Positions 9,101-18,073 are shown, counted from the stretch's first letter. The stretch: DNA of 64,000 bases from Symbiodinium natans (GCA_905221605.1 CAJNDS010002550.1:1-64000); one strand, 5' to 3'. The notes: generated by a model from the sequence alone, not told the origin. Program-made: numbers and translations.

Positions 9101-10198
9101 GACTATGCCGACCACGGCTTAGTGCCCTTCCCTCACACTGAGGAGCCATTCTTAGTGGAGGATCAGTGGATCTGGCAGGGCTGGGCCATGATGAGCTGGT
9201 CCCTGCGAAAAGCCAAGGCAGGCTCCTTTGAGGAGTTCTCGGTGGAGTGCTTGGACCCTGGCCTTCCTCACTTGCTCTTCGAGTTTCCTGAGCACTTGCT
9301 TGAGCCACGTGAGAATGCCGTTAAGCAAGCCTTCGGCAATGCCCTCAGGCTTCTGGTTCCAGTGGTTAGGGCTTTGCACTGGACCTTGCTGGTGGCTCAG
9401 AGAGAGTCCCTGGACCAGACCGAGGGCTTTCAGTGGCGACTCTACGACAGCCTTCAGCAGCCAATTCAGGCCTGCACCTTGGCTCAGGTCAGGATTGGGA
9501 GCTTGCTCGATCCTCAGTTCAGCCTCCCCAAGAAGACGAACTCAGCAGTGCAGCCTCAGGGGTCACTGCTCTGCGGGTTCTATGTCTTAGCCTGGATGGA
9601 GCAGGAAGTGAGGCAGGCCCGAGGAGAATGGCTGAGGGTTTGGCCTGGGCTTCTGGCTAAGACTTGGAAGGAGAGGCTTCTCAAGATGAAGCCACATCTT
9701 GAGAAGGAGCAGAAGCTGAGGATCGCTGAGATCGACAAGGCCTACAAGAAGACTGAGGCAGAGAGAAAGGAAGCAGAGAAGAGGGTAGCCAAAGCTCAGC
9801 ACGCCTTAGACACAGCCAAGACTTCGACCAGCAAGGCTGCTGTGGCTGCTAAGGAATCCCTCGACAAGAACGTCTTCAGGTTCACCTGGAAGCATCTCAG
9901 CAAAGAAGCCACAGCCAAGATTCTGGCCTTAGAGCACTCGCCAGGGATCTGCCAGAATTGCCGATGGCAGACAGGCTGTCCTCAGTGCCAGGCTGAGAAA
10001 GCCCTGAGGTACCACCTCACCACTGAGGCCGCTGCTGAGGGAAAGCTGCCCTTTCAGCCAGGACTGCAACTCTGCCATCAGCCTTTTGCACTTGTGAGCC
10101 CTTGCTTGAGACGATTGCCCTGCTGCAGGACCCAAGGAATTCCCTCAGTATCTCAAAGAGATGCTGAAGGCCAACAAGCCTCAGCCAATTCCAGCTGA
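6191..10198 (+). CDS. Pogo/Tigger-like DDE transposase fused to Ulp1-type protease
   Basis: The ORF has 1335 aa. Residues about 74-112 (GAGRKAPYPEVLATLSQWL and following) resemble the CENP-B/pogo helix-turn-helix. Candidate DDE acids are D240 (GFSDQVPLW), D506 (VWQRDCF) and D542 (KLQITDSDFAREFK). The last two are 36 positions apart, as in Tc1/mariner-pogo enzymes, and the D542 context resembles the family's 'LQ..D....FK' block. A low-complexity insert lies at about 270-375 and a Lys/Ala-rich basic linker at 740-870. Residues about 1060-1135 carry a C48 (Ulp1/SENP) layout: H1063, D1086, a Gln near 1121-1123 and C1128 in LLCGFY. A coiled coil (1160-1225) and CxxC-x5-CxxC (1254-1266) follow. Likely role: DNA transposition, with the protease cutting SUMO-like conjugates or its own polyprotein. 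The final 40 residues look out of frame. The upstream frame is open beyond the ATG, so the true start may lie further 5'. Confidence 0.65.
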   Translation: MTANRKKLIAQDLAESKSQFSNLSEFWTAMIAKHGLSKKQLSRIVRQSDAYAAMSQKPLLQGSSKNKRRVRVSGAGRKAPYPEVLATLSQWLAVERACGHTITHQDFFQEFLFQLRLSATKSHLRAEDPGLSNLKKAEFQQDAEDKETRAQKLSKSKAYRRSFTQKLLRWTKAKFTTSEVVSNISSLESQVRCKLTWQEFDWCLWLASLSSLAELSSEKRVADPEDFLKHRTDLAIGFSDQVPLWAKATGRKAVFAQEELHSAETTKDFSEVRQAIEDVMKTDSDATFEVVPISDTGDSTPRVQKALSFGSEGSGTVRKALSFSSLSPEKPQLAEDQAEEQQQPRLRHSQKGPELQQAKKKQKALPKAGAKTTLGFSADERFRITYEARQVLLQVVAEPSKPVIGLVGKGLLVVPGQWARLSNISQDGKWIQTERFRVGAKEKVHSAGASVGKILLSYRKLRQAHPELVAKLDIMSQPAANVDSVILSWVIEGQATEYPCSVWQRDCFSSVFSDTAAESMALAQQISCLVAAKCTSKLQITDSDFAREFKAAVRHKLSALRTDFQEKQKDSGESEVWRAGAFEIVTSVVWAEEQLRQKNEEHSWVVRAAVRNGLLAYRPNPESGKLEPVTEQPWAKELELRMGSRRFPAAWLSERLKWLDDSGKPIQADWSLSDSAKQISDLIRWEYFNPEEDLEQEAEDGGFDLDADLAEDLDLSLQNSLSLRLHPKLRRAAARRALEEGYAERVKDIRKKAELRRERLKHRKAFRGKLLQSLRQKLLLSSRAEALSEVVPVRTETKGQKLSATTKPSAKNKPSAKSKASKFLKSSAKKKAGKKHEHKATVDKVIAKVTAKKKKEKKAQAKAETKAKAETTETESAALAPFLEKEVICVSEAAGHMLFGIKGLASDFQSGRYTVMTVSGTFEIRSEHLTLWEPKTAEFVWAQLKYLSRADTQTILRAISCWPEPKLRHDDYADHGLVPFPHTEEPFLVEDQWIWQGWAMMSWSLRKAKAGSFEEFSVECLDPGLPHLLFEFPEHLLEPRENAVKQAFGNALRLLVPVVRALHWTLLVAQRESLDQTEGFQWRLYDSLQQPIQACTLAQVRIGSLLDPQFSLPKKTNSAVQPQGSLLCGFYVLAWMEQEVRQARGEWLRVWPGLLAKTWKERLLKMKPHLEKEQKLRIAEIDKAYKKTEAERKEAEKRVAKAQHALDTAKTSTSKAAVAAKESLDKNVFRFTWKHLSKEATAKILALEHSPGICQNCRWQTGCPQCQAEKALRYHLTTEAAAEGKLPFQPGLQLCHQPFALVSPCLRRLPCCRTQGIPSVSQRDAEGQQASANSS

Positions 10199-10400
10199 GA
10201 AGGGTAGTGACAAGCCTGAGCCAATTCAGGCTGAGAAGGGTAGTGAGGCTTCCGGTCCCAAAGAAACCTGAGCAAATTCAACCGAGGAATTCGCTCAGTA
10301 TCTCAAAGAGATACTCAAGGCCAAGAAGCCTCAGCCGATTGAGGCTCAGAAGGGTAGTGAAGCTTGCCGCGCCAAAGAAACCTGAGCAAATCCAGGCTCA
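10060..10400 (+). pseudogene. Frame-shifted C-terminal tail with a 150-bp repeat
   Basis: In a different frame from the main ORF the sequence reads LLETIALLQDPKEFPQYLKE and so on to TGA 10269-10271, which is more protein-like than the annotated last 40 residues. A 150-bp unit starts at 10137 and again at 10287 (EFPQYLKEMLKA and EFAQYLKEILKA). Both copies contain a PKKPEQIQ-type block that needs yet another frame. I infer a decayed repetitive tail of the transposase-protease protein. Confidence 0.45.
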
Positions 10401-10918
10401 GGAACATCACCCCTCTGGGGCCGGCCACGACTGCTGCCTCAGGCAACTCAGGACATCCTGAAGTCCGACAGTTCGGTTTAGGGATAATTAACTCAGTCAT
10501 CAACTTGCAGCCTGAGGCAGCATGGGCCCTCTTTTTGAAAAGCTTGAGAGACCCAGCTTGAGAAGAAAACTGAGCATTTACAGGATTTGGTTTTCAGGAT
10601 TGAACGTTTTAACTTAGTTTAAAGGCAAGCCCCAAATCCTAAAAAAAAATTCCGGATTTCGGGGGCGGTTTGTCTTTATAGAGGGACTCCCAAACAGTCA
10701 GCATGTCCTGAATAATTCGGCCAGTTTGTCTTTAAACAGGGGGCCAATACTAAACAGGGTGCAACATTATAGGGTATAAAAGCCTGTCTTGGTATCTAGG
10801 TCTTCGATTTCGAAAGGGCTACCATCTAAGATTTAAGAGCCTCCGGCTCAAGCCGCCGACCCCGCAGGAGAACAAGTTTAAGGTTTGGGGTTTGGTGATT
10901 TTGTTTGCGGTTCCTGTT

Positions 10919-10988
<70 letters not shown>

Positions 10989-11180
10989 GGGTTTTTTTCC
11001 AAAAGAGCCCCTATGCCCTGTGCGAAAACGCCTATGGTCCATGAGTTTACGCGGTGTGGGTGGCCTGTTCCTCCACGGAAAAGCTGGCGGGGTACCCCCC
11101 CCTACCCCCCCCCCCCTCTCCCGGGTTTTGGGGGAGGGAGCTTTTCACCTCCTTTTCCCATCCAACACGCCGCCAGGGTC
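10401..11180. other. Spacer without recognisable gene
   Basis: CTNAG-rich sequence continues to about 10560 and then stops abruptly. From there the spacer is of mixed composition and carries the long G run. I see no convincing coding frame; open frames over the G run are low-complexity artefacts. Confidence 0.6.
10921..10987. repeat. Poly-G run of 67 bases
   Basis: 67 consecutive G residues on the + strand, followed by AGG and a T run. It may be a real G-quadruplex-forming homopolymer or an assembly artefact. Confidence 0.9.
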
Positions 11181-11189
11181 GGCGGACTA

Positions 11190-11501
11190 CTTCAACATAC
11201 CCCAAATCCATACCGCTGAACCTCCTAAAAGGAGAATATAAGGAAGGATTCTACCATACCCCTTACTTTCTGTTACCTGCATGGGCTATTATGCCCAATG
11301 AGCCCTTCAAAAGGCCCTTTATCGGCTTGGTTTAGGGGGATTCTAAGGCCGAATAGTCCATGCTGGTAAGAGGTATGCCCTAAGCCCTAAACCCTAAACC
11401 CTAAACCCTAAACCCTAAACCCTAAACCCTAAACCCTAAACCCTAAACCCTAAACCCTAAACCCTAAACCCTAGCATGCCCTTAAGGGGTATGTTGAATA
11501 T
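11190..11501. mobile_element. Inverted-repeat element interrupted by a telomeric array
   Basis: The left end carries TTCAACATACCCC and the right end its inverse, GGGGTATGTTGAA (about 11488-11501). The interior holds about 13 CCCTAAA units (11381-11474), so a telomeric array appears to sit inside an older inverted-repeat element. A related left end recurs near 30810. Confidence 0.5.
11381..11474. repeat. Telomeric C-strand array
   Basis: About 13 CCCTAAA units, almost perfect, ending CCCTAG. Confidence 0.9.
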
Positions 11502-11593
11502 TTTCTTAGATACCAACCACTGTCGAAACAAGAATGTTCACGAAGAGCGTGTGCACCTGGCAGCCTTCGACCCTTGCTACCTTTCAATGCGGA

Positions 11594-11693
11594 TTAGGGT
11601 TTAGGGTTTAGGGTTTAGGGTTTAGGGTTTAGGGTTTAGGGTTTAGGGTTTAGGGTTTAGGGTTTAGGGTTTAGGGTTTAGGGCTTTGAATGC
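11594..11693. repeat. Telomeric G-strand array
   Basis: About 13 TTTAGGG units. Together with 11381-11474 it brackets about 120 bp in inverted orientation. That 120 bp has an open frame with two Cys-free stretches and no clear TSP1 core. Confidence 0.9.
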
Positions 11694-12125
11694 TTGAGTG
11701 TCACAATGCTTCATTAGGCCCTTCCCCTAGAAAAACAAAACCTACTTTTGAAAACTCACTTGCTCCAAAACCCGGTCCGGCAGTGGCCCTTTGAAAAATC
11801 ACTACAGAATTAGGGCGGGGGGGGGGAGGGGCGACGCCTCAAACCTAGCTCGATGCCCGCTACAAGGACGGGCTGTTTGGATATGAGCCCCCCCAGAAAC
11901 CTAAACACTTTTGGGGTTCTTCGGGTGGCTTTGATACTACGGCACAGGGGGGCCGGGCGGGCCCCCCTACCCCTCCCCCCCACCCTGCCCCCTTCCCCCC
12001 ACCCCCAGAATTTGGGGAAGGCTTCCTGGTCCTGGCTAAAATTCACTTGTTGCATCCGTTTCTTCATGCGCGGTTGTCGTGGACGGCAGCCTCACTCAAA
12101 AACTTTTTCGCTTTGAACTACTCCG

Positions 12126-12225
12126 GAGACTCCAAAACCCCTTAACTAAGGACTACACCTTAAATCATATTAGGTTCCTAGTATAATTTATGGTAGATTC
12201 CTTAGTTAAGGGGTTTTGGAGTCTC
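12126..12225. mobile_element. MITE-like hairpin, 27-bp perfect arms
   Basis: 12126-12152 and 12199-12225 are perfect inverted repeats beginning GAGACTCCAAAACCCCTTAA, with a 46-bp loop. Related sequences with shorter arms occur near 24990-25060 and 41333-41442 (AGAGTCCAAT ... ATTGGGCTCT). Confidence 0.8.
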
Positions 12226-12337
12226 TGGGTACTTCGGAGGAAGTTGGCTTGCCATGCTGAATACTATCTTCTCTACCACCGCACTCCTTCCCTTCCTCAT
12301 GCTCGTTCTCTTGGGGGCTGTGCTTTCCTTTGTGGTG

Positions 12338-12447
12338 CTTTACTGTAACTTTAGATCCTTAGATTTTTTGGGTTTGTTGGGTTTCCTAATAAGGCAGCTA
12401 AAAGTTTAATTTTTTACTACCCTCCTAAGTGCAGCCAAGAGCTGTGC
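12338..12447 (+). mobile_element. Dispersed repeat, copy 1
   Basis: About 110 bp closely matching 35970-36078 in the same orientation, with shared blocks such as TAACTTTAGATCCTTAG and AGTG(C/T)AGCCAAGA. No terminal inverted repeats are obvious. Confidence 0.7.
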
Positions 12448-12902
12448 TTTCTTGCTGCACAAGCATGCGTGGGTGGCAGACTTGCGATAAGAGGTGGGGG
12501 TCGTCGAGCAACACCAGATCATGGTGGCCGTGGCATGGGAGCTCGCTGAGGAGAAATGACAAAGCGATTTAAAGACCGAGCTGACGAGAACATGCTGAAG
12601 TGTGACCTAGCGTGCATTCTAGCGCGCACGACGTCATCAGTCAGGCATTGGATCCTTGCTTCTGTCGTCCAGGGCTTTTAGGCCAGTACGTCGAGAAGAC
12701 AATTTTGGATTAGACCTGTGTTGTGGTTTCTTTCGTCAATAGGCTTTCGTTGTGACTCATTCAAAAGTGCAAGGCATAGAATTCGCTAGAGTAGGGCTTC
12801 CGGGCTTAGAGCCCCAACCCTGCCGAACCCCTATCAGGGTTCATTGTGTTGCTTAACCCTAAACCCTAAATACTAAATACCCTAAACCACCAAGGGCGGC
12901 AG

Positions 12903-12956
12903 ATGCGGCCATGGTCGGCTGTCTTCCAGAACATTGCTCCTTCAATGCCTGGAGCA
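12903..12956 (+). CDS. TSP1 exon, M class
   Basis: After GGCAG| the phase-2 frame reads CGHGRLSSRTLLLQCLEQ, matching the CG.G...R core of TSP1. A degenerate C-strand array lies upstream and G-rich repeat downstream. The donor is uncertain. Confidence 0.5.
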
Positions 12957-13465
12957 GTGGGGACCCCCAGCTGGCTGGGGTTTGTGGGGGGGTAGGGGGT
13001 TTCTAGGGTGTTTTAGCGTTTACAGGGTTATACATATACATATACGTATGTATGTGTATATATATATATAGATATGGTATATGATATATGTATATATGTA
13101 TATGTATATATATATATAGAGGCCTCTTGCGGTGATTCTTCAGAGGGGGGAGCGCCCGATTTGATCGGGGGAAGAAGAAATCTCTACGTGTGTAAGGTGC
13201 ATAAACCCCTTTTCCGCGCGCAGAGTCCCCTTGCACGCCCCTTAACTCCAAAACGGGCCGGTTTTGTATTCCTAGGGTACTCTCGAGTCCTAAACCCGAA
13301 ACCCTGTTCTGTTCCTAGGTTACTCTGGGTCTAGAGGAAGTAGGAAACTTTACCCAAAGACCTACATGGGCCACATAACAGTTCCAGGTACTGGCCCAGA
13401 TTCTAGATTCAAGTCGACCCGAGCCGACACCGAAGCCTTCGAGTTGCACAACCGATGCCATGCCC
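12957..13465. other. Spacer with TA-type microsatellite
   Basis: It contains a G-rich tract, an alternating (TA)n/(TG)n microsatellite at about 13028-13118 and remnants of the CCTAGG..TACTC element family (13230-13330). A possible exon end lies at about 13440-13466 (HNRCHAQ). Confidence 0.6.
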
Positions 13466-13577
13466 AGGGTTTAGGGTTTAGGGTTTAGGGTTTAGGATTT
13501 AGGGTTTAGGGTTTAGGGTTTAGGGTTTAGGGTTTAGGGTTTAGGGTTTAGGGCTTAGGGTTTAGGGTTTAGGGTTA
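13466..13577. repeat. Telomeric G-strand array, possible intron
   Basis: About 15 TTTAGGG units, followed by a pyrimidine-rich CCCCTTGCCACAG acceptor. Reading across it joins HNRCHAQ to the next exon, so the array itself could form most of a 130-bp intron. Confidence 0.8.
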
Positions 13578-13597
13578 ACCTAAGCCCCTTGCCACAG

Positions 13598-13657
13598 TGT
13601 GGGGCGAGCCTTCCTGCACCCAGCTTTGTGATCGCCACCGGGCCCGGAACCTCAGAG
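13598..13657 (+). CDS. TSP1 exon, N/M class, phase 1-1
   Basis: After CCACAG| the frame reads WGEPSCTQLCDRHRARNLR and ends at a good donor, CAGAG|GTGAGG. W.E..C...C and R.R match TSP1. G-strand arrays lie on both sides. Confidence 0.65.
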
Positions 13658-13659
13658 GT

Positions 13660-13762
13660 GAGGGTTTAGGGTTTAGGGTGTAGGGTTTAGGGTTTAGGGT
13701 TTAGGGTTTAGGGTTTAGGGTTTAGGGTTTAGGGTTTAGGGTTTAGGGTTTAGGGTTTAGCG
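13660..13762. repeat. Telomeric G-strand array
   Basis: About 13 TTTAGGG units directly after the donor of the preceding exon. Confidence 0.9.
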
Positions 13763-14893
13763 TATATAATGGGTAGAGAAGGGTTCCGCATTTAAGGAGG
13801 ACCCGCCACGTGGCTAGCTGGGCACGCCTTTTGGGATATTTTACATACTCCCATGTTGGGTTTAGGAGGATCATGATTAGGAATCTGTTTCAGAGGGTTC
13901 TCAAGGACCATGTAGCTCCCCTAAGAGTGATTCTGAACTAAACCCTAAACCCTAAGCCCTCAGCCCTAAGCCCTAAGCCCTACGCCCTAAACCCTAAACC
14001 CTAAACCCTAAACCCTAAACCCTAACCCCTCGGGAGCATTCCGTAAGGGGCATTGGGGCACTTTGGGCTTCTGGGGCTCACGGTCTCAGAGAATCCATCC
14101 GCCGGAGCTCATCCCAGGCTTAAGGTTCAGGGTTTAGGGTTTAGAGTTTAGGGTTTATGGTTTAGGGTTTAGAGGGTTGAGGGTTTTGGGTGTTGGCGCA
14201 CCCAGAGCCCGTCACCAAGCCCTGCATCCCAAGACCCAAAAACACTCAAGCGTTGCCCTAAACCCTAAACCCTGAACCCTTTTGCTTTCTTGTTTGGTTC
14301 AAGGTTCAAAGTTCCATTTAAAGTAACCAACCCAAAAAGGGTGCCCTCATCAGAAGATGGTTGCTGGGCTACCAAGTTTTCTTGACGCTCTGACAGAGAT
14401 TTCAAGACTCTACCGCTCTCATGTAGTTCCTTTTTGCGGGTGTGGTAGTGGTTCAGGGTCTTAGCCCAAAACCCCTCTAAACTCTATACCCTAAACCCTG
14501 AACCCTAAACCCAGCTCCCCACATCGGAACAGGATTGAGGCTTAGGGTTTAAGATTGGAGCAGAGGGCTTCAACTTCTTTCGGGGCTTCAGCTGCTCTAG
14601 CTGTTCTTCAGTGGGGCCTGATATGATGACCAAACTTGCATATTATTTCAACAATCCTAAACCCTATAATGACCTCAAGCCCTGAGCCCTAAGCCCTAGA
14701 CCATAAACCCTAAACCCTAAACCCTATACCCCCAAACAAACAACCCTAAACCCTACACCCCCAGACCCTACGAAATCCTAAATGCCCAGACCATCCGGCA
14801 AGTCAACAGCTGCGGTGGCCGGCGCCCAAGCGTTTTGGGCGCGGCCCCAGACTTTAGGGTTTAGGGTTTAGGGTTTAGGATTTAGGATTAGGG

Positions 14894-14980
14894 TTTAGAG
14901 TTCATCAGGATTAGGGTTTAGGGTTTAGAATTTAGTGTTTAGGGTTTAGGGTTTAGGGTTTAGGATTTAGAGTTCATCAG
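14894..14980. repeat. G-strand telomeric array flanked by a 15-bp direct repeat
   Basis: TTTAGAGTTCATCAG occurs at 14894-14908 and again at 14966-14980, with 57 bp of degenerate TTTAGGG units between. This is the layout expected of an insertion with target duplication. Confidence 0.7.
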
Positions 14981-15129
14981 TGCCGACTGTGCTTCGGGGC
15001 GTTTGCACTTCTGTGTGTTTTTGAGCCCCTTATGTAAGCCCGAAACCTTGAGAACCCCACATGGGTTGAAGGTTTTGGCTTCTGGGGATATGCGGTTTAT
15101 AGGGTTTTGGGGTTTCGGCTTTTCTCTTA

Positions 15130-15276
15130 CGGTAGTTTCATGGGCCCTTCATGTGGTCCCTAACCTCCCATTACAGGGTTCTGATGTAAGGGCCCTTAAT
15201 GTGTCTAGGGTACATAAGGGGGATATAACGGGTACCCTTTTAAGGGCCCATGCTAAAGGACCATGTAACTGCCCTA
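15130..15276. mobile_element. Inverted-repeat element, GGGCCC family
   Basis: The ends are of type CATGGGCCCTT ... AAGGGCCCATG with an ACCATGTAACT(G/A)CCCTAA edge. Related copies are at about 22520-22625, 25455-25635, 36490-36580 and 58262-58385. Confidence 0.6.
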
Positions 15277-15416
15277 AGACCCCCTAAACCCTAAATCCTA
15301 AACCCTAAGCCCTACTGCCTAAAACCTAAACCCTAAACCCTAAATCCTAAACCCTAAATCCTAAACCCTAAACAGGTTCTTGATATCCACCTGAGAAGCT
15401 TTTTCACTGGTCGCAG

Positions 15417-15464
15417 GTGACCCTTGCGAGGGAGCCACCGTCGAGACGAAGCACTGCGCAGCTC
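15417..15464 (+). CDS. TSP1 exon, C2 class, phase 1-1
   Basis: After GGTCGCAG| the frame reads GDPCEGATVETKHCAAR, matching the G.PC.G...ET..C end of TSP1 domains very well. The donor is GCTC|GTCTTT. A C array lies upstream and a G array downstream. Confidence 0.7.
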
Positions 15465-15919
15465 GTCTTTAATGTATTTTGGGGTGTAGGGTTTAGGGTT
15501 TAGGGTTTAGGGTTTAGGGTTTAGGGCTCGGCTAGGTTTTGGGGCCTGGAGGCGGTTAAACATCGACTTCAGCCCCGGCTGCAGCCCTCAAAGTGTGAAC
15601 CGAATGAAAGGGGAAACTGCATGTCGGGTTGGGTTTAGGGTTTAGGGTTTAGGGTTTAAAGTTTAGGGTTTAGGGTTTAGGGTTTAGGGTTTAGGGGTTT
15701 AGGGTTTTAGGGTTTAGGGGTTTAGGCGTTAGGGTTTAGGGGTTACAGTTTAGGAGCCCACCTTCCACAGAGTGCCGCTGCTTCCCCATCAGCACGATCT
15801 CCCTGTGAAGCCCTCAACCCCATAACCTTAAACCAGAAACCCTGAGCCCTAAACCCTAAACCCTAAAACCTAAACCCTATAATTATAAACCCCAGGGCTT
15901 GAAGCGATCACAGCCTGAG
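15465..15919. other. G-strand arrays and weak candidates
   Basis: TTTAGGG arrays lie at 15485-15520 and 15640-15745, with a C array at 15825-15893. No clear exon in between. Confidence 0.55.
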
Positions 15920-15944
15920 AGAGCGCTACCGCGCGCGCACGCGC
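15920..15944 (+). CDS. TSP1 exon, M class (tentative)
   Basis: The phase-2 start after TGAG| reads ERYRARTR and stops at the GT of CGC|GTGATA, giving the R.R.R|V junction seen in other M exons. It is short, so tentative. Confidence 0.35.
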
Positions 15945-16001
15945 GTGATACACCCATGGAGCTCGAAGGTCAAGCGTGACTGCCAAGATCCTCAGGACGC
16001 G

Positions 16002-16135
16002 GGTTTAGGGTTAATGGGATTAGGGTTTAGGGTCAAAGCGTTTAGGGTTTAGGGTCTAGGGTTACAGGGTTAAGGGTTCAGGGTTTAGGGTTAAAGGGTT
16101 TAGGGTTACAGGGTTCAGGGTTTAGGGTTTAGGGT
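16002..16135. repeat. Degenerate telomeric G-strand array
   Basis: TTTAGGG units mixed with GGGTTACA and GGGTTAA variants. Confidence 0.8.
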
Positions 16136-16713
16136 TGTGGGAAGCTCGGGCATAGTGGGACAGATGCACTGCAGCGCAGTTGATCGGCCTAAGATCAGCA
16201 TCATCGGAGTTCCAGAAGCTAAGTCCTGAGCCCTTTGCCCGAAACCCTAAACTCCAATGCCATTCTGTTTCATCCTTGCACTGCATCATCAGCCTTGTGA
16301 TTTCTTGTGGGTTCTTCGGCTTCTGTGCTCCAAACAAGAAGGCCTGCAGCAAGAAGGCTTACTTTACTAGGACCCAGAGAAGGCCTTTATACAGATTTTA
16401 GGGCGTAGACTCCCTTCTCAGCCCCTTTAAACCAAAAAGGGGCCCTTTGTATTTCTAGGTCCTAGGGTTACTCTCGGATCCTAAACCCTAAACCCTCAAC
16501 CCTGCTACTTCTAGGTTTCTGTTGGGTCTGGCTTAAGAGAAGCCACACGTCCTGCAAAGGGTACCCTACACCCTCACCCGGCAACCTCAAGTATATGCGA
16601 AGATTGCGCAATGCGGGGGACCCCCTTGTTGTCTAAGCAGTCTGTAGCTTCTCGTAAACATTGAATCCTAAACCCTAAACTTTAAACCCCACATTGCGTC
16701 ATGCAGCACGCAG
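16136..16713. other. Spacer with element remnant
   Basis: A + strand frame of 73 codons (16180-16401) is unremarkable. A remnant of the CCCAGTAG element family lies at about 16400-16530 and C-strand units at 16665-16688. Confidence 0.45.
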
Positions 16714-16745
16714 GACTGCAGGTTCTCAGATTGGCACAACTGGCA
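16714..16745 (+). CDS. TSP1 exon, N class, phase 0-2
   Basis: After GCAG| the frame reads DCRFSDWHNW, a near-perfect TSP1 start (DC..SDW..W). A GT two bases into the next codon gives a phase-2 end that fits the phase-2 start of M exons. Downstream cysteines expected in an unspliced reading are absent. Confidence 0.6.
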
Positions 16746-18002
16746 GTCTATGCCGCTCTGGCCGAAATCACATTGACAGGTTTATGGTCTGCCTAGGACT
16801 TTATTGAATTACCTACAGTCTAGCAGTAACCACCCTCAGTTAGTAGGTATAACCCGTAAAACTGTAGGTAAAGTGGGTCGGGTTTGTTGCCTTAAGGGTC
16901 TTGGTCTTGGGTTTCTGGCTTTGGGGATTGTGGTTTCTGAGTTAGGGCTTTCGGGCATAGTGTTTTAGGGCTTCAGGGGGTTAGGGCATCGGGTGATCAG
17001 GCGTAGGGAATATCGCAGCACGTGTGGCTTTGGACCCTTGCAGAGTTTCACTTGTTCATTGGGGGGGAGGGGGGGGGGTTGTGGACCTAGGTCTACGTTT
17101 CTATGCGATCTCTGCGGATTCCTATACACCCCCTTATACACCCCCTTATATGGCCTAAACCCATTCAGGGTTCAGGGTTTAGGGCCTTGGGCTTGGGGAA
17201 CTCGACCGAGCACAGTGACATGGGCCCCTAGTTAATCCGAAGTTCCCGGGCAACCCAGAGACCTCTAGCATGGAGCTGAACGCGCGAAGTCTTCCTTCGT
17301 ACTGCGCCGGCCGTCTTTCGATATCCTGAAGATCCTATTTCCCTTCAACGCCTTATTGCCAGGATGGGCTATCAGGCCCTATAGAATCCCCACAATCAGC
17401 CCTACAAAGGGCCTTTTTAAGAAGTTATAGGGTATAGTTGGGCTATTAGGCCCTAGACTCCCCATCAACCCTACAGAGGGCCTCGTTAAGAAGTTTCGGG
17501 GTTTTGAAAGGGGTTATCGGGTATAGAAGGGCCCGTCCTGGTACAGTACAGGCATTTGGGTACATTCAGGTCGAGGAAGCCCGGGTTCTGTATCACTTAA
17601 GCCCTTGAGTCGTAAATTCGCGGCTACAACTTTGGAAGTTCGCGAAACCCCAAACCCCAAACCCGAACCCTAAACCCTAAACCCTACACCCTTCTTTTGG
17701 CGAGAGTAGGGATGGGTGCTCTTTCCCTGCAGCAGACATCGTAGGGGCTTCTTGCAGTTCGGTCCGGGGGTCATATGCTAGGGTTTAGGGGTTTAGGATT
17801 TCGGTCTACAGGACTCCTGCAAGCCTTTTTGGGGTTTGAGGCTTATGGTAACCCTAAACCCTAAACACTAATCCCCAAGCCCTAAACCATAAACCCTAAA
17901 CCCTAAACCCCAAACCCTAAACCCTAAACCCTAAACCCTAACCCTAAACCCTAAACCCTAAACCGCAATACGGATTGGTGCACCTCTGCCCCCTCCGCCC
18001 AG
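16746..18002. other. Spacer with dispersed elements
   Basis: It holds a dispersed element also seen near 18590-18660 (TTTA.AGT.TAGCAGTA), G-rich degenerate repeat (16860-17010), a duplicated GGCTAT(C/T)AGGCCCTA element (17358-17556) and C arrays at 17645-17690 and 17850-17965. No clear exon. Confidence 0.5.
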
Positions 18003-18073
18003 ATGCATCAACGACCAGAAAGTCCGCTTCCGTGTCGTGGAACAACCTGCCGCGAACGGCCCCAAGCTCAGAA
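18003..18073 (+). CDS. TSP1 exon, M+C class, phase 2-1
   Basis: After CCCAG| the frame reads CINDQKVRFRVVEQPAANG, then PKLR, matching the second Cys, R.R.V and A.NG parts of TSP1. The donor AGA-A|GTCCTC leaves phase 1. Joined to the next exon it gives LRSGEACNGPTQET. Confidence 0.65.

Larger units (their letters stand above)
11694..12890. other. Spacer of dispersed elements
   Basis: It holds a G-rich/C-rich low-complexity tract (11814-12010), the hairpin at 12126-12225, the dispersed repeat at 12338-12447 and degenerate C-strand telomeric units at 12855-12888. No convincing coding frame was seen. Confidence 0.6.
13763..15416. other. Telomere-repeat-rich spacer with weak exon candidates
   Basis: C arrays lie at 13938-14030, 14254-14280, 14655-14765 and 15285-15375, and G arrays at 14127-14190 and 14853-14970. 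Weak TSP1-like reads occur at about 14195-14245 (EPVTKPCIPRP). The inverted-repeat element at 15130-15276 also lies here. Confidence 0.5.

Noticed and set aside
10905-11335. ORFs across and after the poly-G run
   Set aside because: They consist of Gly runs and Pro-rich low-complexity sequence with no domain.
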